A stretch of 64,000 nucleotides of DNA, taken from assembly GCA_964412115.1 (NCBI GenBank), contig CAYPMM010000001.1, positions 7,186 through 71,185 of the forward strand, in the 5' to 3' direction. Numbering within the stretch: the stretch's first letter is position 1; each line of letters opens with the position of its first letter. Below are positions 1 to 7,969 of this stretch, one piece after another. This DNA comes from HO2-45-28 sp964412115 (GTDB lineage Bacteria > Patescibacteriota > Minisyncoccia > HO2-45-28). The translations under genes were made by a program, and so were the position numbers. The notes under the pieces are model-generated. The model made no database searches. It was not told where the DNA came from and was given only the letters and a program-made list of their open reading frames with translations.

Positions 1-98
1 GCCAAAAGCGACGGATTGGTGGTAATTCCCCGCGCAAAACCGCGCTTAAGAGTTTCTTCAATGTCTTCCAGATTGGCGGTGTCAACGAAAAGCTTCAT
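1..98 (-). CDS. Transaldolase / fructose-6-phosphate aldolase family protein, N-terminal fragment (runs off window)
   Basis: Only the first 32 codons are present; the gene continues past the left edge. The visible N-terminus reads MKLFVDTANLEDIEE and then GITTNPSLL, which is the first strand of the TIM barrel and the conserved TNPSL motif of the transaldolase/TalC family. ATG at 98 is preceded by AGGAGG about 10 nt upstream, and it starts 4 nt after the gmhB stop, so it is the last visible gene of the heptose operon. Transaldolase forms sedoheptulose-7-phosphate, the substrate of the upstream GmhA, so the placement makes metabolic sense (inference). Fructose-6-phosphate aldolase cannot be excluded from this fragment. 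Confidence 0.85.
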   Translation of the reverse strand, partial: MKLFVDTANLEDIEETLKRGFARGITTNPSLL

Positions 99-102
99 GG
101 TC

Positions 103-645
103 TTAGCCCTCCTCTTTTTCAAGGCGCGAGACAAGTTCAGCCGCTTCCAGCAAATCTCCGACACAAAAATCGCTTTTGACACCGGTATTATAAAAAGCCC
201 GAACAAGAATCGTCCGGCAACCGGCTGATCTTGCGGCGGCCATATCGTTTTCGGTATCCCCGACCATGAAAGAACGGCTTAAATCAATATGCCATCTTTT
301 TTGCGCGTTAAATAGCATTCCGGGCTTTGGTTTTTTACAGCCGCAATCTTCATCCCGGCCATGCCGGCAGATAAAAACATCATCAAACCCGAGCCTTTCA
401 ATTTCATCCTGAATTCTCATCCATTCTGCTTCCGACAGATGGCCGTATTTAACGTCAGGCTGATTGGTGACCATAATTCTCATAAAACCGGCAAGCTTTA
501 AAATGCATAGCGCGTCTCCCGCACCGTCAAAAATACGCAGCTCTTCAAAAGAAAACGGTGCTGTTGGCAGATTAAAACCCGGTCTTTGCACCGGATGATT
601 TACCACGCCGTCGCGGTCTATAAATACCGCCTTTCGGCTATTCAT
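103..645 (-). CDS. gmhB: D-glycero-D-manno-heptose 1,7-bisphosphate 7-phosphatase, HAD family
   Basis: This 180-aa HAD phosphatase removes the C7 phosphate of heptose-1,7-bisphosphate. Visible motifs: catalytic DRDG at residues 10-13, TNQ at 60-62 (motif II), and GDTEND at 129-134 (motif IV). A zinc-binding loop typical of GmhB holds Cys93, His95, Cys101 and Cys103, followed by KKPKPG. The length matches the family. Its ATG overlaps the gmhA stop by 4 nt (ATGA), so the two are translationally coupled, and a transaldolase-like gene follows 4 nt later. Together with gmhA and hddA this is a nucleotide-activated heptose pathway. The anomer preference (alpha or beta bisphosphate) cannot be read from the sequence, but the hddA neighbour favours the alpha/GDP route. 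Confidence 0.9.
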   Translation of the reverse strand: MNSRKAVFIDRDGVVNHPVQRPGFNLPTAPFSFEELRIFDGAGDALCILKLAGFMRIMVTNQPDVKYGHLSEAEWMRIQDEIERLGFDDVFICRHGRDEDCGCKKPKPGMLFNAQKRWHIDLSRSFMVGDTENDMAAARSAGCRTILVRAFYNTGVKSDFCVGDLLEAAELVSRLEKEEG

Positions 646-1301
646 CTTCCGGCTCCGGTGCTATATGCCGCCTGAATCAATTCTTTCAGCCGAAAAGCTA
701 TAAGATGATGCAAAACAACATGAAACGATTCAACCAAAGCCGTTGAATCCGCCGGCACCACGACGCAGACATTGACCAAATCTTTCATCGGTCCGCCGTC
801 AAATCCGGATAAACCGAGAGTAAGACCGCTGCGGTCTTTGATATACTGCAAACCTTTAAGCAGATTTTGCGACCATTTTCCGCCCTTATCGGCTCCGCTT
901 CCGCCGTGAACGCTTATGCCGATTCCGATTCCGCCTTGAACGTAGTGGGTATCAAGCCAAGCCGTAAAAAGGTCTTCTTTAGGACGGTCATTTACAATAG
1001 CGCTAACAAGCGGAATATTATCCCAGGGCGTCAGGGCCTTAAGGCCTCGCCAGCCGGGCATATCGGCAATCGTTTTTGACAGGTCGGCGGCAAAGTGAGT
1101 GGCGGTTGAAGCCGACCCGCCGTTGCCCATAATATAAATCGGCAAATCTTTTTCCCACGCGCCGAACAAAATACGGATCATTTCGGCAATCTCGCCTTTT
1201 TGGGCAACCAGCTTTTCGGCAACATGTTTAACTTCTTGTAAATGCGATAAAACAAGCGATCTGTCTACGGCATCAAAATCAAAAACCCGTTCCTGCGCCA
1301 T
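642..1301 (-). CDS. gmhA: Sedoheptulose-7-phosphate isomerase, SIS domain
   Basis: A 219-aa SIS-domain protein that should convert sedoheptulose-7-phosphate to D-glycero-D-manno-heptose-7-phosphate, the first committed step of heptose synthesis. The sugar-phosphate loop NGGSAS sits at residues 60-65, and a second glycine-rich segment (VHGGSGADKGG) lies mid-protein. It is somewhat longer than typical GmhA. ATG at 1301 has AGAGGTG about 8 nt upstream. It is the first gene after a bidirectional hairpin that separates it from hddA, so gmhA-gmhB-transaldolase probably form one transcript. GmhA and DiaA-like SIS proteins are similar, but the gmhB and hddA neighbours support the heptose role. Confidence 0.88.
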   Translation of the reverse strand: MAQERVFDFDAVDRSLVLSHLQEVKHVAEKLVAQKGEIAEMIRILFGAWEKDLPIYIMGNGGSASTATHFAADLSKTIADMPGWRGLKALTPWDNIPLVSAIVNDRPKEDLFTAWLDTHYVQGGIGIGISVHGGSGADKGGKWSQNLLKGLQYIKDRSGLTLGLSGFDGGPMKDLVNVCVVVPADSTALVESFHVVLHHLIAFRLKELIQAAYSTGAGR

Positions 1302-1403
1302 TTAAACACCTCTTTGATGTCAAGCCTATTCTGCCATTGAGTCTATCACGCCTTAAGCCGAAAAAAACTTGTAGAAAAATTAAATTCGTGTCGTTATTAA
1401 ATA

Positions 1404-1436
1404 AAAATACCCCGCAACCGCGGGGTTTTTATTTTA
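1404..1436. terminator. Rho-independent terminator hairpin between hddA and gmhA
   Basis: Stem CCCCGC (1410-1415) / GCGGGG (1420-1425) with an AACC loop is flanked by A-rich sequence on one side and TTTTTATTTT on the other, so it could act in both directions. It lies immediately after the hddA stop (1434-1436) and should end that transcript before gmhA. Confidence 0.8.
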
Positions 1437-2420
1437 TAGAGTAATAATGTCGGTTCTGGCGCCAAGCGCATCCAAATTAAAACTCATTTCGCGCATATTG
1501 AATTTTTGCAAGGCATCGCGAACCGACCGCTTAACATGGTCAGACGGGCAATAAAACATAAAATATCCTCCGCCTCCTGCGCCCATAATCTTTCCGCCGA
1601 GAGCCCCGGCCTTACGCGCCGTTTCATAAATTTCGTCCAGCCAGTCGTTGGTCATGCCTTGAGCCATCTGTCTTTTCAAAATCCAGTGCTGGTGCATTAA
1701 ATCTCCGAAGCAATCAAGGTTTGAACGCGTAAAGGCGCTCAAAATCGCTCGGCCTATTTCCTTGGTTTGATGCTTCAGCCGTAAAACTTTTTCTTCGTTT
1801 TGGCTGGATAAAATAGGTTCGCTGTCCCGACGAATGCCGGTATAGAAAAACAGAGTATTTTCAAAAAAAGCATTGACCGTTTCCGGAACAATTATCGGCT
1901 TAATCACTTCTACCGACCCGTCCGTATCAATTTCCAAAACAACAAATCCGCCCAGAGCGCAGACATACGGGTCCTGCTTGCCGTCGGGCAAACCCAGATT
2001 TTGCGTCAGAATAAACGACCGCCTTGCCGCCTCTAAATTGCTCATGGTTTGGCCTTGATAAGCCGTAAGCCCCTTCAGGAGGGCCACGGAGCAGGCTCCG
2101 GATGAACCAAGGCCGGTTCCGGCAGGCGAATCGGCGCTAAAAGATATTAAAACACGGCCGTTGACACCGGTCATTTTAAGCGCTTCTCGCCCAATGGTGT
2201 GTTTTATTTTACGCGGCGAGGACTCCGATTCATAACGCGTATAGTGCATGTGGATATAGTCGTCGGATGCCGGACGCTTAAAAAAAACATCCATATATAT
2301 GTCAATAGAGGCGGCAAATATGAATCCGCCGTATTTTTGGTAATAAGACGGCATATCCGTAGAACCGCCGCCGAGAGGCAGACGAAAAGGGACCCGGCTG
2401 AAAACGACGGGCGAGGCCAT
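1434..2420 (-). CDS. hddA: D-glycero-alpha-D-manno-heptose-7-phosphate kinase (GHMP family)
   Basis: A 328-aa GHMP kinase that should phosphorylate heptose-7-phosphate at C1. GHMP motifs are visible: an N-terminal RVPFRLPLGGGSTD (9-22), the phosphate-binding PAGTGLGSSGAC (99-110) and a C-terminal KIMGAGGGGYF. The RLPLGGGSTD start is characteristic of the HddA/FkpA-like sugar-1-kinases. Its position with gmhA and gmhB supports the GDP-D-glycero-alpha-D-manno-heptose route rather than the ADP-heptose route, which uses bifunctional HldE. It is separated from gmhA by a terminator, so the pathway is split over two transcripts. A fucose or mannose-type kinase is the main alternative. Confidence 0.85.
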   Translation of the reverse strand: MASPVVFSRVPFRLPLGGGSTDMPSYYQKYGGFIFAASIDIYMDVFFKRPASDDYIHMHYTRYESESSPRKIKHTIGREALKMTGVNGRVLISFSADSPAGTGLGSSGACSVALLKGLTAYQGQTMSNLEAARRSFILTQNLGLPDGKQDPYVCALGGFVVLEIDTDGSVEVIKPIIVPETVNAFFENTLFFYTGIRRDSEPILSSQNEEKVLRLKHQTKEIGRAILSAFTRSNLDCFGDLMHQHWILKRQMAQGMTNDWLDEIYETARKAGALGGKIMGAGGGGYFMFYCPSDHVKRSVRDALQKFNMREMSFNLDALGARTDIITL

Positions 2421-2474
2421 TTTATTCTCCCTAATTTTTAGAAGTTTATTTAAGAACTCTAAAAATACTCTAGT

Positions 2475-3596
2475 TTATTTTTCCGGCGGCGTCCAGCCGT
2501 TCTGCACTTCTTTTAAAATATTTTTGGCCGCCGAAACGCAGGTTATAATTTTACCGCTCAAAACCGAAAAACACCCCCGGCCGTGGCTGACAACGTCGGT
2601 CGGACGGATATCGGCGGATTTGGCCGAAAGGTCAACCGGCAATATGACGAACATTGACTCAACATATTCGGCGCCGCGTATCGCCGGAATCCACTTTGCG
2701 CATCTGGCCCGCATTTCCGGCCAGCGAGATTTTAACATTCCCAGTTTTTTTTCCAATGATGTGGCGCTGTTTTTTTGCGAATGGATTTCATGCACCGACA
2801 AAGGAACGTCGCCGAAAGTAAAAATATTTTTTCGGGCCGTCGGAATTAAAGTCGTAAACGGCCCGTCGACGACGGTTATGGCGTATTTTTGTTTAACATT
2901 CAATTTCACCGCGATTATTTCTTTCAACCGAAACTCCAGTTTCTTTTTGGGAAAACCCAGCCAGCCGCAAAATTCATTGTAGTTGGCGTATGTCGCGTTA
3001 ATAACGCAATCAAAAGCGTATTCTTTTCTTTTCCCTCCGGATTCAACGGTCAGAACTTTTTGACCGTCTTTGGAAAATCGCGCGCCGAGAACTTTATGGT
3101 TGGGTTTAAAATTAATCTTGCCGTTATTATTCAGCCTGTTTTTTATAAGGCGTTTTAATTTTTCGTAGTCATAAACCGCCTCTTTTGTTCGGACGCACGC
3201 GTCAACCGAATCGGGGTTTAAAAATTCGGCGGGCGGATACTCCTTTTTGTGCCAGATATTATTTTTTTTGCAGTTGAACAAAAAATCTTTCGCTGAAATT
3301 TTGGAATCCGCTTTAGCCACGCCGTAGAAACTGGGAAAATCATAAACGATCGCGTTTTTATAAAAAGACGTAAAATCGCTTGTCGCGGCTTTTATTTCCT
3401 TTATCATTTCGGAGCTTCTGGGATAATGAAAACCGGCATGATGCCTATACTGATTTTTTCTGGAAGCTTCGGAAAGTATGCCGGAGTGTCTCTCAAATAA
3501 AGTAACCGGGTACTTCTTTCCCAAAATAAGGGCGCAGGTCGTCCCGAAAATTCCCCCGCCGATAATAGCGATACGCGGCTTTTTAATTTCCTTCAT
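2475..3596 (-). CDS. FAD-dependent oxidoreductase, DAO/GlpO-like fold
   Basis: A 373-aa flavoprotein with the dinucleotide-binding start IAIIGGGIFGTTCA (GxGxxG, residues ~9-22) followed by an acidic residue at the end of the second strand (LFERH). This is the classic FAD fold of the DAO (D-amino-acid oxidase-like) superfamily. A second conserved segment near the C-terminus (GRGCFSVLSGKI) resembles the FAD-pyrophosphate closure. The substrate cannot be deduced. It overlaps the upstream GT2 gene by 14 nt and lies in the glycan locus, so modification of an activated sugar or lipid carrier is plausible but unproven. No membrane segment is seen. Confidence 0.75.
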   Translation of the reverse strand: MKEIKKPRIAIIGGGIFGTTCALILGKKYPVTLFERHSGILSEASRKNQYRHHAGFHYPRSSEMIKEIKAATSDFTSFYKNAIVYDFPSFYGVAKADSKISAKDFLFNCKKNNIWHKKEYPPAEFLNPDSVDACVRTKEAVYDYEKLKRLIKNRLNNNGKINFKPNHKVLGARFSKDGQKVLTVESGGKRKEYAFDCVINATYANYNEFCGWLGFPKKKLEFRLKEIIAVKLNVKQKYAITVVDGPFTTLIPTARKNIFTFGDVPLSVHEIHSQKNSATSLEKKLGMLKSRWPEMRARCAKWIPAIRGAEYVESMFVILPVDLSAKSADIRPTDVVSHGRGCFSVLSGKIITCVSAAKNILKEVQNGWTPPEK

Positions 3597-4524
3597 TTAA
3601 CTTGTTTTCTTTTATTTCGCGGATGCTGTAAGGCGGGCGATTTGTGGAAGCGTAATAAATGGGAAGCAGAATCTCCGCGAGCAATCCCATCATAAAAAGC
3701 AAAACTCCCAAAATGGCAAAAAGGGTTCCGACCACCGGCAGAGGCGTTGCCGTAAAATCTTCAATGCCAAAGAGCCGTAAAATAACAGCTGTCCCGAACG
3801 CGAGCATTGAAAGAAAAATGGAGACGGCTCCCCATCCGCCAAAAAATCTCAAAGGTCTTGAAAAATACCGAATAAAAAAAACAACGCTTAATAAATCAAA
3901 TCCTGTTTTTATCATTCTGGGGATGTTGGTTTTAGACTCGCCGAATTCCCTGAATTGGTGCGAAACGACAACCTCGCATATTTTAGCGCCTCTCTCTTTG
4001 GCGATGGCCGGAAGAGACGCTTGCGCGTCTCCCAAAAGCCGGAAATCTTTAATAAAATCGCTACGGTACGCTTTTAAACCGCATCCAAAATCGTGAAGGG
4101 GAACATCGAGCGCCACCCGCGCGGCATAATTCGCGACGCGGGAAAAAAGAACGCGCGACCATCGGTCCTTTCTTTCCTTTCGCCAGCCGGACACCGCGCC
4201 GCATCCTTCTGATATCTTTTCAAGAAATTTAGGAATGTCGGCCGGGTCGTTTTGGAGGTCGGCGTCCAATAAAATAATACTATCCCCTTTTGCTTCTTGA
4301 ATGCCAACATCCAAAGCGATCGTTTCTCCGCAATTTCTTCGAAGAAAAATCATTTTAAGAGGCCGGAGATTTTCCATTTCTTTACGCGTTTTGTCCGTTG
4401 ACGCGTCATCAACAAAAATAATTTCATAGGGCTCCGCTTGTCCCCGCATTGCGTCAACAATCCGGCGATGAAGCTCGCGGATGGTTTTTTCTTCATTGAA
4501 AACCGGCACAACGATAGAAATCAT
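3583..4524 (-). CDS. GT2 glycosyltransferase with two C-terminal membrane helices (DPM1/ArnC-like)
   Basis: A 313-aa family 2 glycosyltransferase. The N-terminal GT-A domain begins ISIVVPVFNEE and carries VDDASTDKT and the metal-binding DADLQNDP motif. The last ~90 residues hold two hydrophobic helices (around 225-250 and 262-290), as in the ArnC/GtrB/polyprenyl-phosphate sugar transferases. The expected reaction is transfer of a sugar from a nucleotide donor to polyprenyl phosphate at the cytoplasmic face, giving the lipid-linked donor that the GT-C-like proteins of this locus would use (inference). It overlaps the FAD oxidoreductase gene by 14 nt. Confidence 0.85.
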   Translation of the reverse strand: MISIVVPVFNEEKTIRELHRRIVDAMRGQAEPYEIIFVDDASTDKTRKEMENLRPLKMIFLRRNCGETIALDVGIQEAKGDSIILLDADLQNDPADIPKFLEKISEGCGAVSGWRKERKDRWSRVLFSRVANYAARVALDVPLHDFGCGLKAYRSDFIKDFRLLGDAQASLPAIAKERGAKICEVVVSHQFREFGESKTNIPRMIKTGFDLLSVVFFIRYFSRPLRFFGGWGAVSIFLSMLAFGTAVILRLFGIEDFTATPLPVVGTLFAILGVLLFMMGLLAEILLPIYYASTNRPPYSIREIKENKLNEGN

Positions 4525-4539
4525 ATTATCTAATTAAAC

Positions 4540-4568
4540 AAAAAAGCGAGGCTGTGTCAACCTCGCTT
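4540..4568 (-). terminator. Terminator downstream of the radical SAM gene
   Basis: Reading on the minus strand, AAGCGAGG pairs with CCTCGCTT across a 9-nt loop and is followed by a T-rich tract. It starts 6 nt after the radical SAM stop codon and separates it from the GT2 gene. Confidence 0.85.
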
Positions 4569-4574
4569 AACGGT

Positions 4575-6098
4575 TCATTTTAATATATTTTCCGCTCTGG
4601 CGCGTATGCGTTCTTCAACATACTCTTTCGGATTCATTTCGCGCCACGCCCGGTCTCTTAACTCCACGATTCGTTCCGGCGGCACCGTCGTGTTATACAT
4701 GACGGCGTTGACGAAATTCATGGAATCGGGATCAAAATCGCGGTCTAAATATCCCTCGGCGATCGCCATGTCATAAAGCTGACTGCCCGGAAAGGGAATG
4801 GGTATAAAAGGAGAGCAGTAAGCAGCCCCGGCGTCCACAAGCCTTTTTCCCAATTCAACGCTTTGAAGAATTTCTTCTTCCGTTTCGTCGGGAAAACCGA
4901 TCATCATGTTGATGGGGCATTTAATCCCGAGACGGGTCGCGATGCGAACGAGCTCGACTACGTCCAAAGTGCTCAAATTTAGTTTGGCGGTCGCGTACTT
5001 ATCCAAAATGCGCTGTGAGCCGGATTCCACCGGAAAAGAAATCTCATCAAAACCGGCGTCTCGCAAAAGTTCCAGATACTGGGCGTCAATTTCCAACTTG
5101 CCGTTTTTTCCCCGCCTTTGAAAATGAACGAGGTTCACGCCGTTGATTGCAGCTATTCGCAACCCCATGCCAAGCACATTTTCAAATATGGTTTTTACGC
5201 GCGATTTATTCGCAAGCAGGCTGTCATCTTCAAAAAAAAGCTTATAAACCCCGAGGTCGCGCAGTCTCCTTACTTCCTCAAGCACTCTGGCAACCGACTT
5301 TATCCGATAGGCGCCGATATTTCCGCTTCCAAGCGGGTCTTCTTTTTCCTTGGAGATATGGCAATAGGCGCACCGAAAAGGGCATCCGCGAGAGGTCATA
5401 ATAGGCGCGTACCTTACTTTGGGCGCAAACTCCACGCCGGATCTGGAAGAAACAATGCGGTCGTAATGCCTAAACGGCAGTTTTTCCCACGTGGGAAACG
5501 GCAGTTCGTCAAGATTCATGTGCGTATCGCACGGCGCAACCGGATTTGTAACGCGCCGCTTTTCCGCCTGATACGTGATGCCCGAAACACGGCCGTAACC
5601 CAGCCCGGCAACCCACGCCTCAACAATCTTAACAAAAATTTTTTCTCCTTCGGTAAGGCAGATGATATCCACCGCTCCGCTCTCAAAAAAACGGCCCGGC
5701 AAATTTTTAGCGTTCGTTCCGCCGGACACAACCAAAATATCCGGATTAACGTCTTTTGCGGTTACGGCGACTTCCAGGGCCATTCTGGTTTGAGGAGTAA
5801 AGTTTGAATTGATGCCGATGATGTCGTATTTGCCGTCGGCAATGAATGTTCGAAGCCGTTCTTGAGACATCCCTATGCGCGTAAGCCCGTTCGGCTGGCG
5901 CACCGCGCGATAAAACGTGTCGTCCAAATTATCCGTCTCCGCTCCGACCGACGCGTCAAGAATATCGGCTTCGAATCCGGCCCGTTCAAGCGCGCCGGCA
6001 AGATATAAAAGACCAAGCGATCCGTCGGGTCTTGGCTGTTCAATTGACGCCAGTTGGTTTGGAGGATAAATAAGCAGAATTTTCGGGTTTTTCCTCAC
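4575..6098 (-). CDS. B12-binding-domain radical SAM protein
   Basis: A 507-aa protein with the two-domain layout of cobalamin-binding radical SAM enzymes. Residues 1-190 form a Rossmann-like B12-binding domain that starts KILLIYPPNQLAS. The radical SAM domain follows, with its cluster Cys at 239, 243 and 246 (GCPFRCAYCH, CxxxCxxC). The substrate is unknown. In sugar loci such enzymes methylate or rearrange unreactive carbons of glycans, lipids or cofactors, so a modifying role is inferred only from location. A terminator follows directly, and the next upstream gene (nucleotidyltransferase) is 48 nt away, so it may belong to that transcript. Confidence 0.85.
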   Translation of the reverse strand: MRKNPKILLIYPPNQLASIEQPRPDGSLGLLYLAGALERAGFEADILDASVGAETDNLDDTFYRAVRQPNGLTRIGMSQERLRTFIADGKYDIIGINSNFTPQTRMALEVAVTAKDVNPDILVVSGGTNAKNLPGRFFESGAVDIICLTEGEKIFVKIVEAWVAGLGYGRVSGITYQAEKRRVTNPVAPCDTHMNLDELPFPTWEKLPFRHYDRIVSSRSGVEFAPKVRYAPIMTSRGCPFRCAYCHISKEKEDPLGSGNIGAYRIKSVARVLEEVRRLRDLGVYKLFFEDDSLLANKSRVKTIFENVLGMGLRIAAINGVNLVHFQRRGKNGKLEIDAQYLELLRDAGFDEISFPVESGSQRILDKYATAKLNLSTLDVVELVRIATRLGIKCPINMMIGFPDETEEEILQSVELGKRLVDAGAAYCSPFIPIPFPGSQLYDMAIAEGYLDRDFDPDSMNFVNAVMYNTTVPPERIVELRDRAWREMNPKEYVEERIRARAENILK

Positions 6099-6146
6099 GC
6101 GCCTTCTCCATTCAATTTTTAACGTTCAAACGCTAAAAACAGCATA

Positions 6147-6821
6147 TCATTTTAAAAAGGGTCCGTCCATGTCTTCCGGATAACTGAAGGCGATATTTTT
6201 TGTTCCTTTTACCATAAAAACGGGGTGTTTTTTTACAAATTTATCCATCATGGACGTAAGATAGTACTCGCCATTTTTATGTTTTACGGGTTTGTATTTA
6301 AAAATGTCGGTATTTACCGCCATCACTCCGGCAGCGACAAAATTGGACGAGAAGCGTTTGGGTTTTTCAATAACGCCGAGAATACGGCCTTCTTTAGAAA
6401 TTTTAGGGATACCGGATTGGCTTGAATCCGTCATTTCGCGGCAAAGCCAGCTGAATTCGTGTTTTAAACATTTTCGCATCTGATTTTTAGCCGGCATTTC
6501 ATCTCCGTAAATAATCAAAAAACGTTCGCCTCGTTTTTTAAAAAAACTCTTAGCCAGCAAAACCGCGTAAGCCGTCCCATTAAGTTTTTTTTGAACGACG
6601 TACTTTATTGTTTTTCCTTGATAAAAATTGCCGTATCGTTTTTTTATCTTTCCGCCCTTATAGCCGATAACAATTATAATTTCATCCACCGATTTCGGCA
6701 AAACATCAAAGATATTATCCAGAAGTGTTTTTTTGCCTATTTTTAAAAGCGGCTTTGGCGTATCGTCGGTCAAATGGCGCATCCTTTTTCCGCGCCCCGC
6801 GGCCAAAATTACCGCTTTCAT
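6147..6821 (-). CDS. Sugar-phosphate nucleotidyltransferase (candidate HddC)
   Basis: A 224-aa nucleotidyltransferase of the glucose-1-phosphate thymidylyl/mannose-1-phosphate guanylyl superfamily. The N-terminal signature MKAVILAAGRGKRM and the following TPKPLLKIGKK are the nucleotide-binding loop and the sugar-phosphate Lys region. IYGDEMP may be the metal site. It overlaps the aminotransferase start by 4 nt. The locus contains gmhA, gmhB and hddA but needs a nucleotidyltransferase to activate heptose-1-phosphate, so this is the best HddC candidate in the window (inference). It could equally activate the DegT substrate sugar; nucleotide and sugar specificity are not readable. Confidence 0.8.
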   Translation of the reverse strand: MKAVILAAGRGKRMRHLTDDTPKPLLKIGKKTLLDNIFDVLPKSVDEIIIVIGYKGGKIKKRYGNFYQGKTIKYVVQKKLNGTAYAVLLAKSFFKKRGERFLIIYGDEMPAKNQMRKCLKHEFSWLCREMTDSSQSGIPKISKEGRILGVIEKPKRFSSNFVAAGVMAVNTDIFKYKPVKHKNGEYYLTSMMDKFVKKHPVFMVKGTKNIAFSYPEDMDGPFLK

Positions 6822-7930
6822 TCCCTGCCTTCTTTATAAAATTCTATAATACTGCCGGCGATATATTTTATTTCCTCTTCTTCAAGCTCGGGAAAAATCG
6901 GCAGGGATAAAATTTCGTCAACCGCCGATTCCGCGGCAGGAAAATCGCCTTTCTTGTGGCCGAGGCCCTTATAAACCGGCTGAAGATGAATTGGAACCGG
7001 ATAATGCACCAGGGTCGGGATCTTTTTTTCGCCTAAATACTCCATCAGAGCGTTTCTGTCGCGAACTCTTATGACATACTGATGAAAAACCGGCTCGGCG
7101 TAATCGGCAACTGTCGGAATCGCTACTGAAGTTCCGCCAAGCAATTTATTATACAGTTCGGCGTTTTTTCTTCTTTTTTCGCCCCATTCTTCGAGGTGTT
7201 TCAATTTAACTCTCAATATGGCCGCTTGTATGGTGTCTAACCTGGAGTTAAATCCGATAATCTGGAATAAATCTTTTTGAGTTCTCCCGAAGTCCCTAAG
7301 AAATCTGACTTTGCCCGCCAACTCGTCGCTATTGGTAACAACAGCGCCTCCGTCTCCGTAAGCGCCCAAATTCTTGCTGGGGTAAAAACTGAACACGGCG
7401 ATATCGCCAAGCCCCCCGACCCGCCTGCCTTTATGCCGCGCGCCGTGCGCTTGGCAGGCGTCTTCCAAAATTTTCAAGTTGTGTTTTTGAGCGATTGATT
7501 TAATTTCGTCCATATCCGCGGGCTGTCCGTAAAGATGAACCGGCAAAATAACTTTTGTGCGCGGGGTAATACTCGCCTCAATTTTTTTAGGGTCAATATT
7601 AAAAGTTTTCGGGTCAATGTCGGAAAAAACCGGCGTTGCGCCCAGCATTGATATGCTCGTAGACGTTGAAACGAAAGAATGCGGAGTGGTTATGACCTCG
7701 TCTCCGGCCCCTACGCCCAGCGCATGCAAAGACAAAAAAAGAGCGTCCGTGCCGGAGGCGACTCCAACGCAATGTTTCGCCTCGCAAAAATCGGCGAAGT
7801 CTTTTTCAAAATTTTTCACCTCGTCTCCAAGAATAAATTCGTGTTTATCAAGCGCCCCTTTAACGGCGGCGTCAATTTCATCTTTATATTTGCGGTATTG
7901 GCGCCCTAAATCGACAAATTCAATCATCAA
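6818..7930 (-). CDS. DegT/DnrJ/EryC1/StrS-family sugar aminotransferase (PLP)
   Basis: A 370-aa PLP-dependent aminotransferase that transfers an amino group, usually from glutamate, to a nucleotide-linked keto-sugar. Visible family features: GTDALFLSLHA (59-70), the PLP-ring EDACQAHG (156-163) and the Schiff-base lysine K186 in SFYPSKNLGAYGDGG. The length is typical. It overlaps the nucleotidyltransferase by 4 nt, forming a two-gene unit that probably makes an amino sugar. The keto-sugar supplier could be the SDR at 10772-11794 or lie outside the window. No anomaly is seen. Confidence 0.88.
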   Translation of the reverse strand: MMIEFVDLGRQYRKYKDEIDAAVKGALDKHEFILGDEVKNFEKDFADFCEAKHCVGVASGTDALFLSLHALGVGAGDEVITTPHSFVSTSTSISMLGATPVFSDIDPKTFNIDPKKIEASITPRTKVILPVHLYGQPADMDEIKSIAQKHNLKILEDACQAHGARHKGRRVGGLGDIAVFSFYPSKNLGAYGDGGAVVTNSDELAGKVRFLRDFGRTQKDLFQIIGFNSRLDTIQAAILRVKLKHLEEWGEKRRKNAELYNKLLGGTSVAIPTVADYAEPVFHQYVIRVRDRNALMEYLGEKKIPTLVHYPVPIHLQPVYKGLGHKKGDFPAAESAVDEILSLPIFPELEEEEIKYIAGSIIEFYKEGRE

Positions 7931-7969
7931 CGAAACATTACCATATAAAACCGAAAAATGTCCATACTT

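Noticed and set aside
5118..5807. A 229-aa plus-strand frame inside the radical SAM gene
   Set aside because: It is antisense to the well-supported radical SAM coding sequence and has no ribosome site or known motif.
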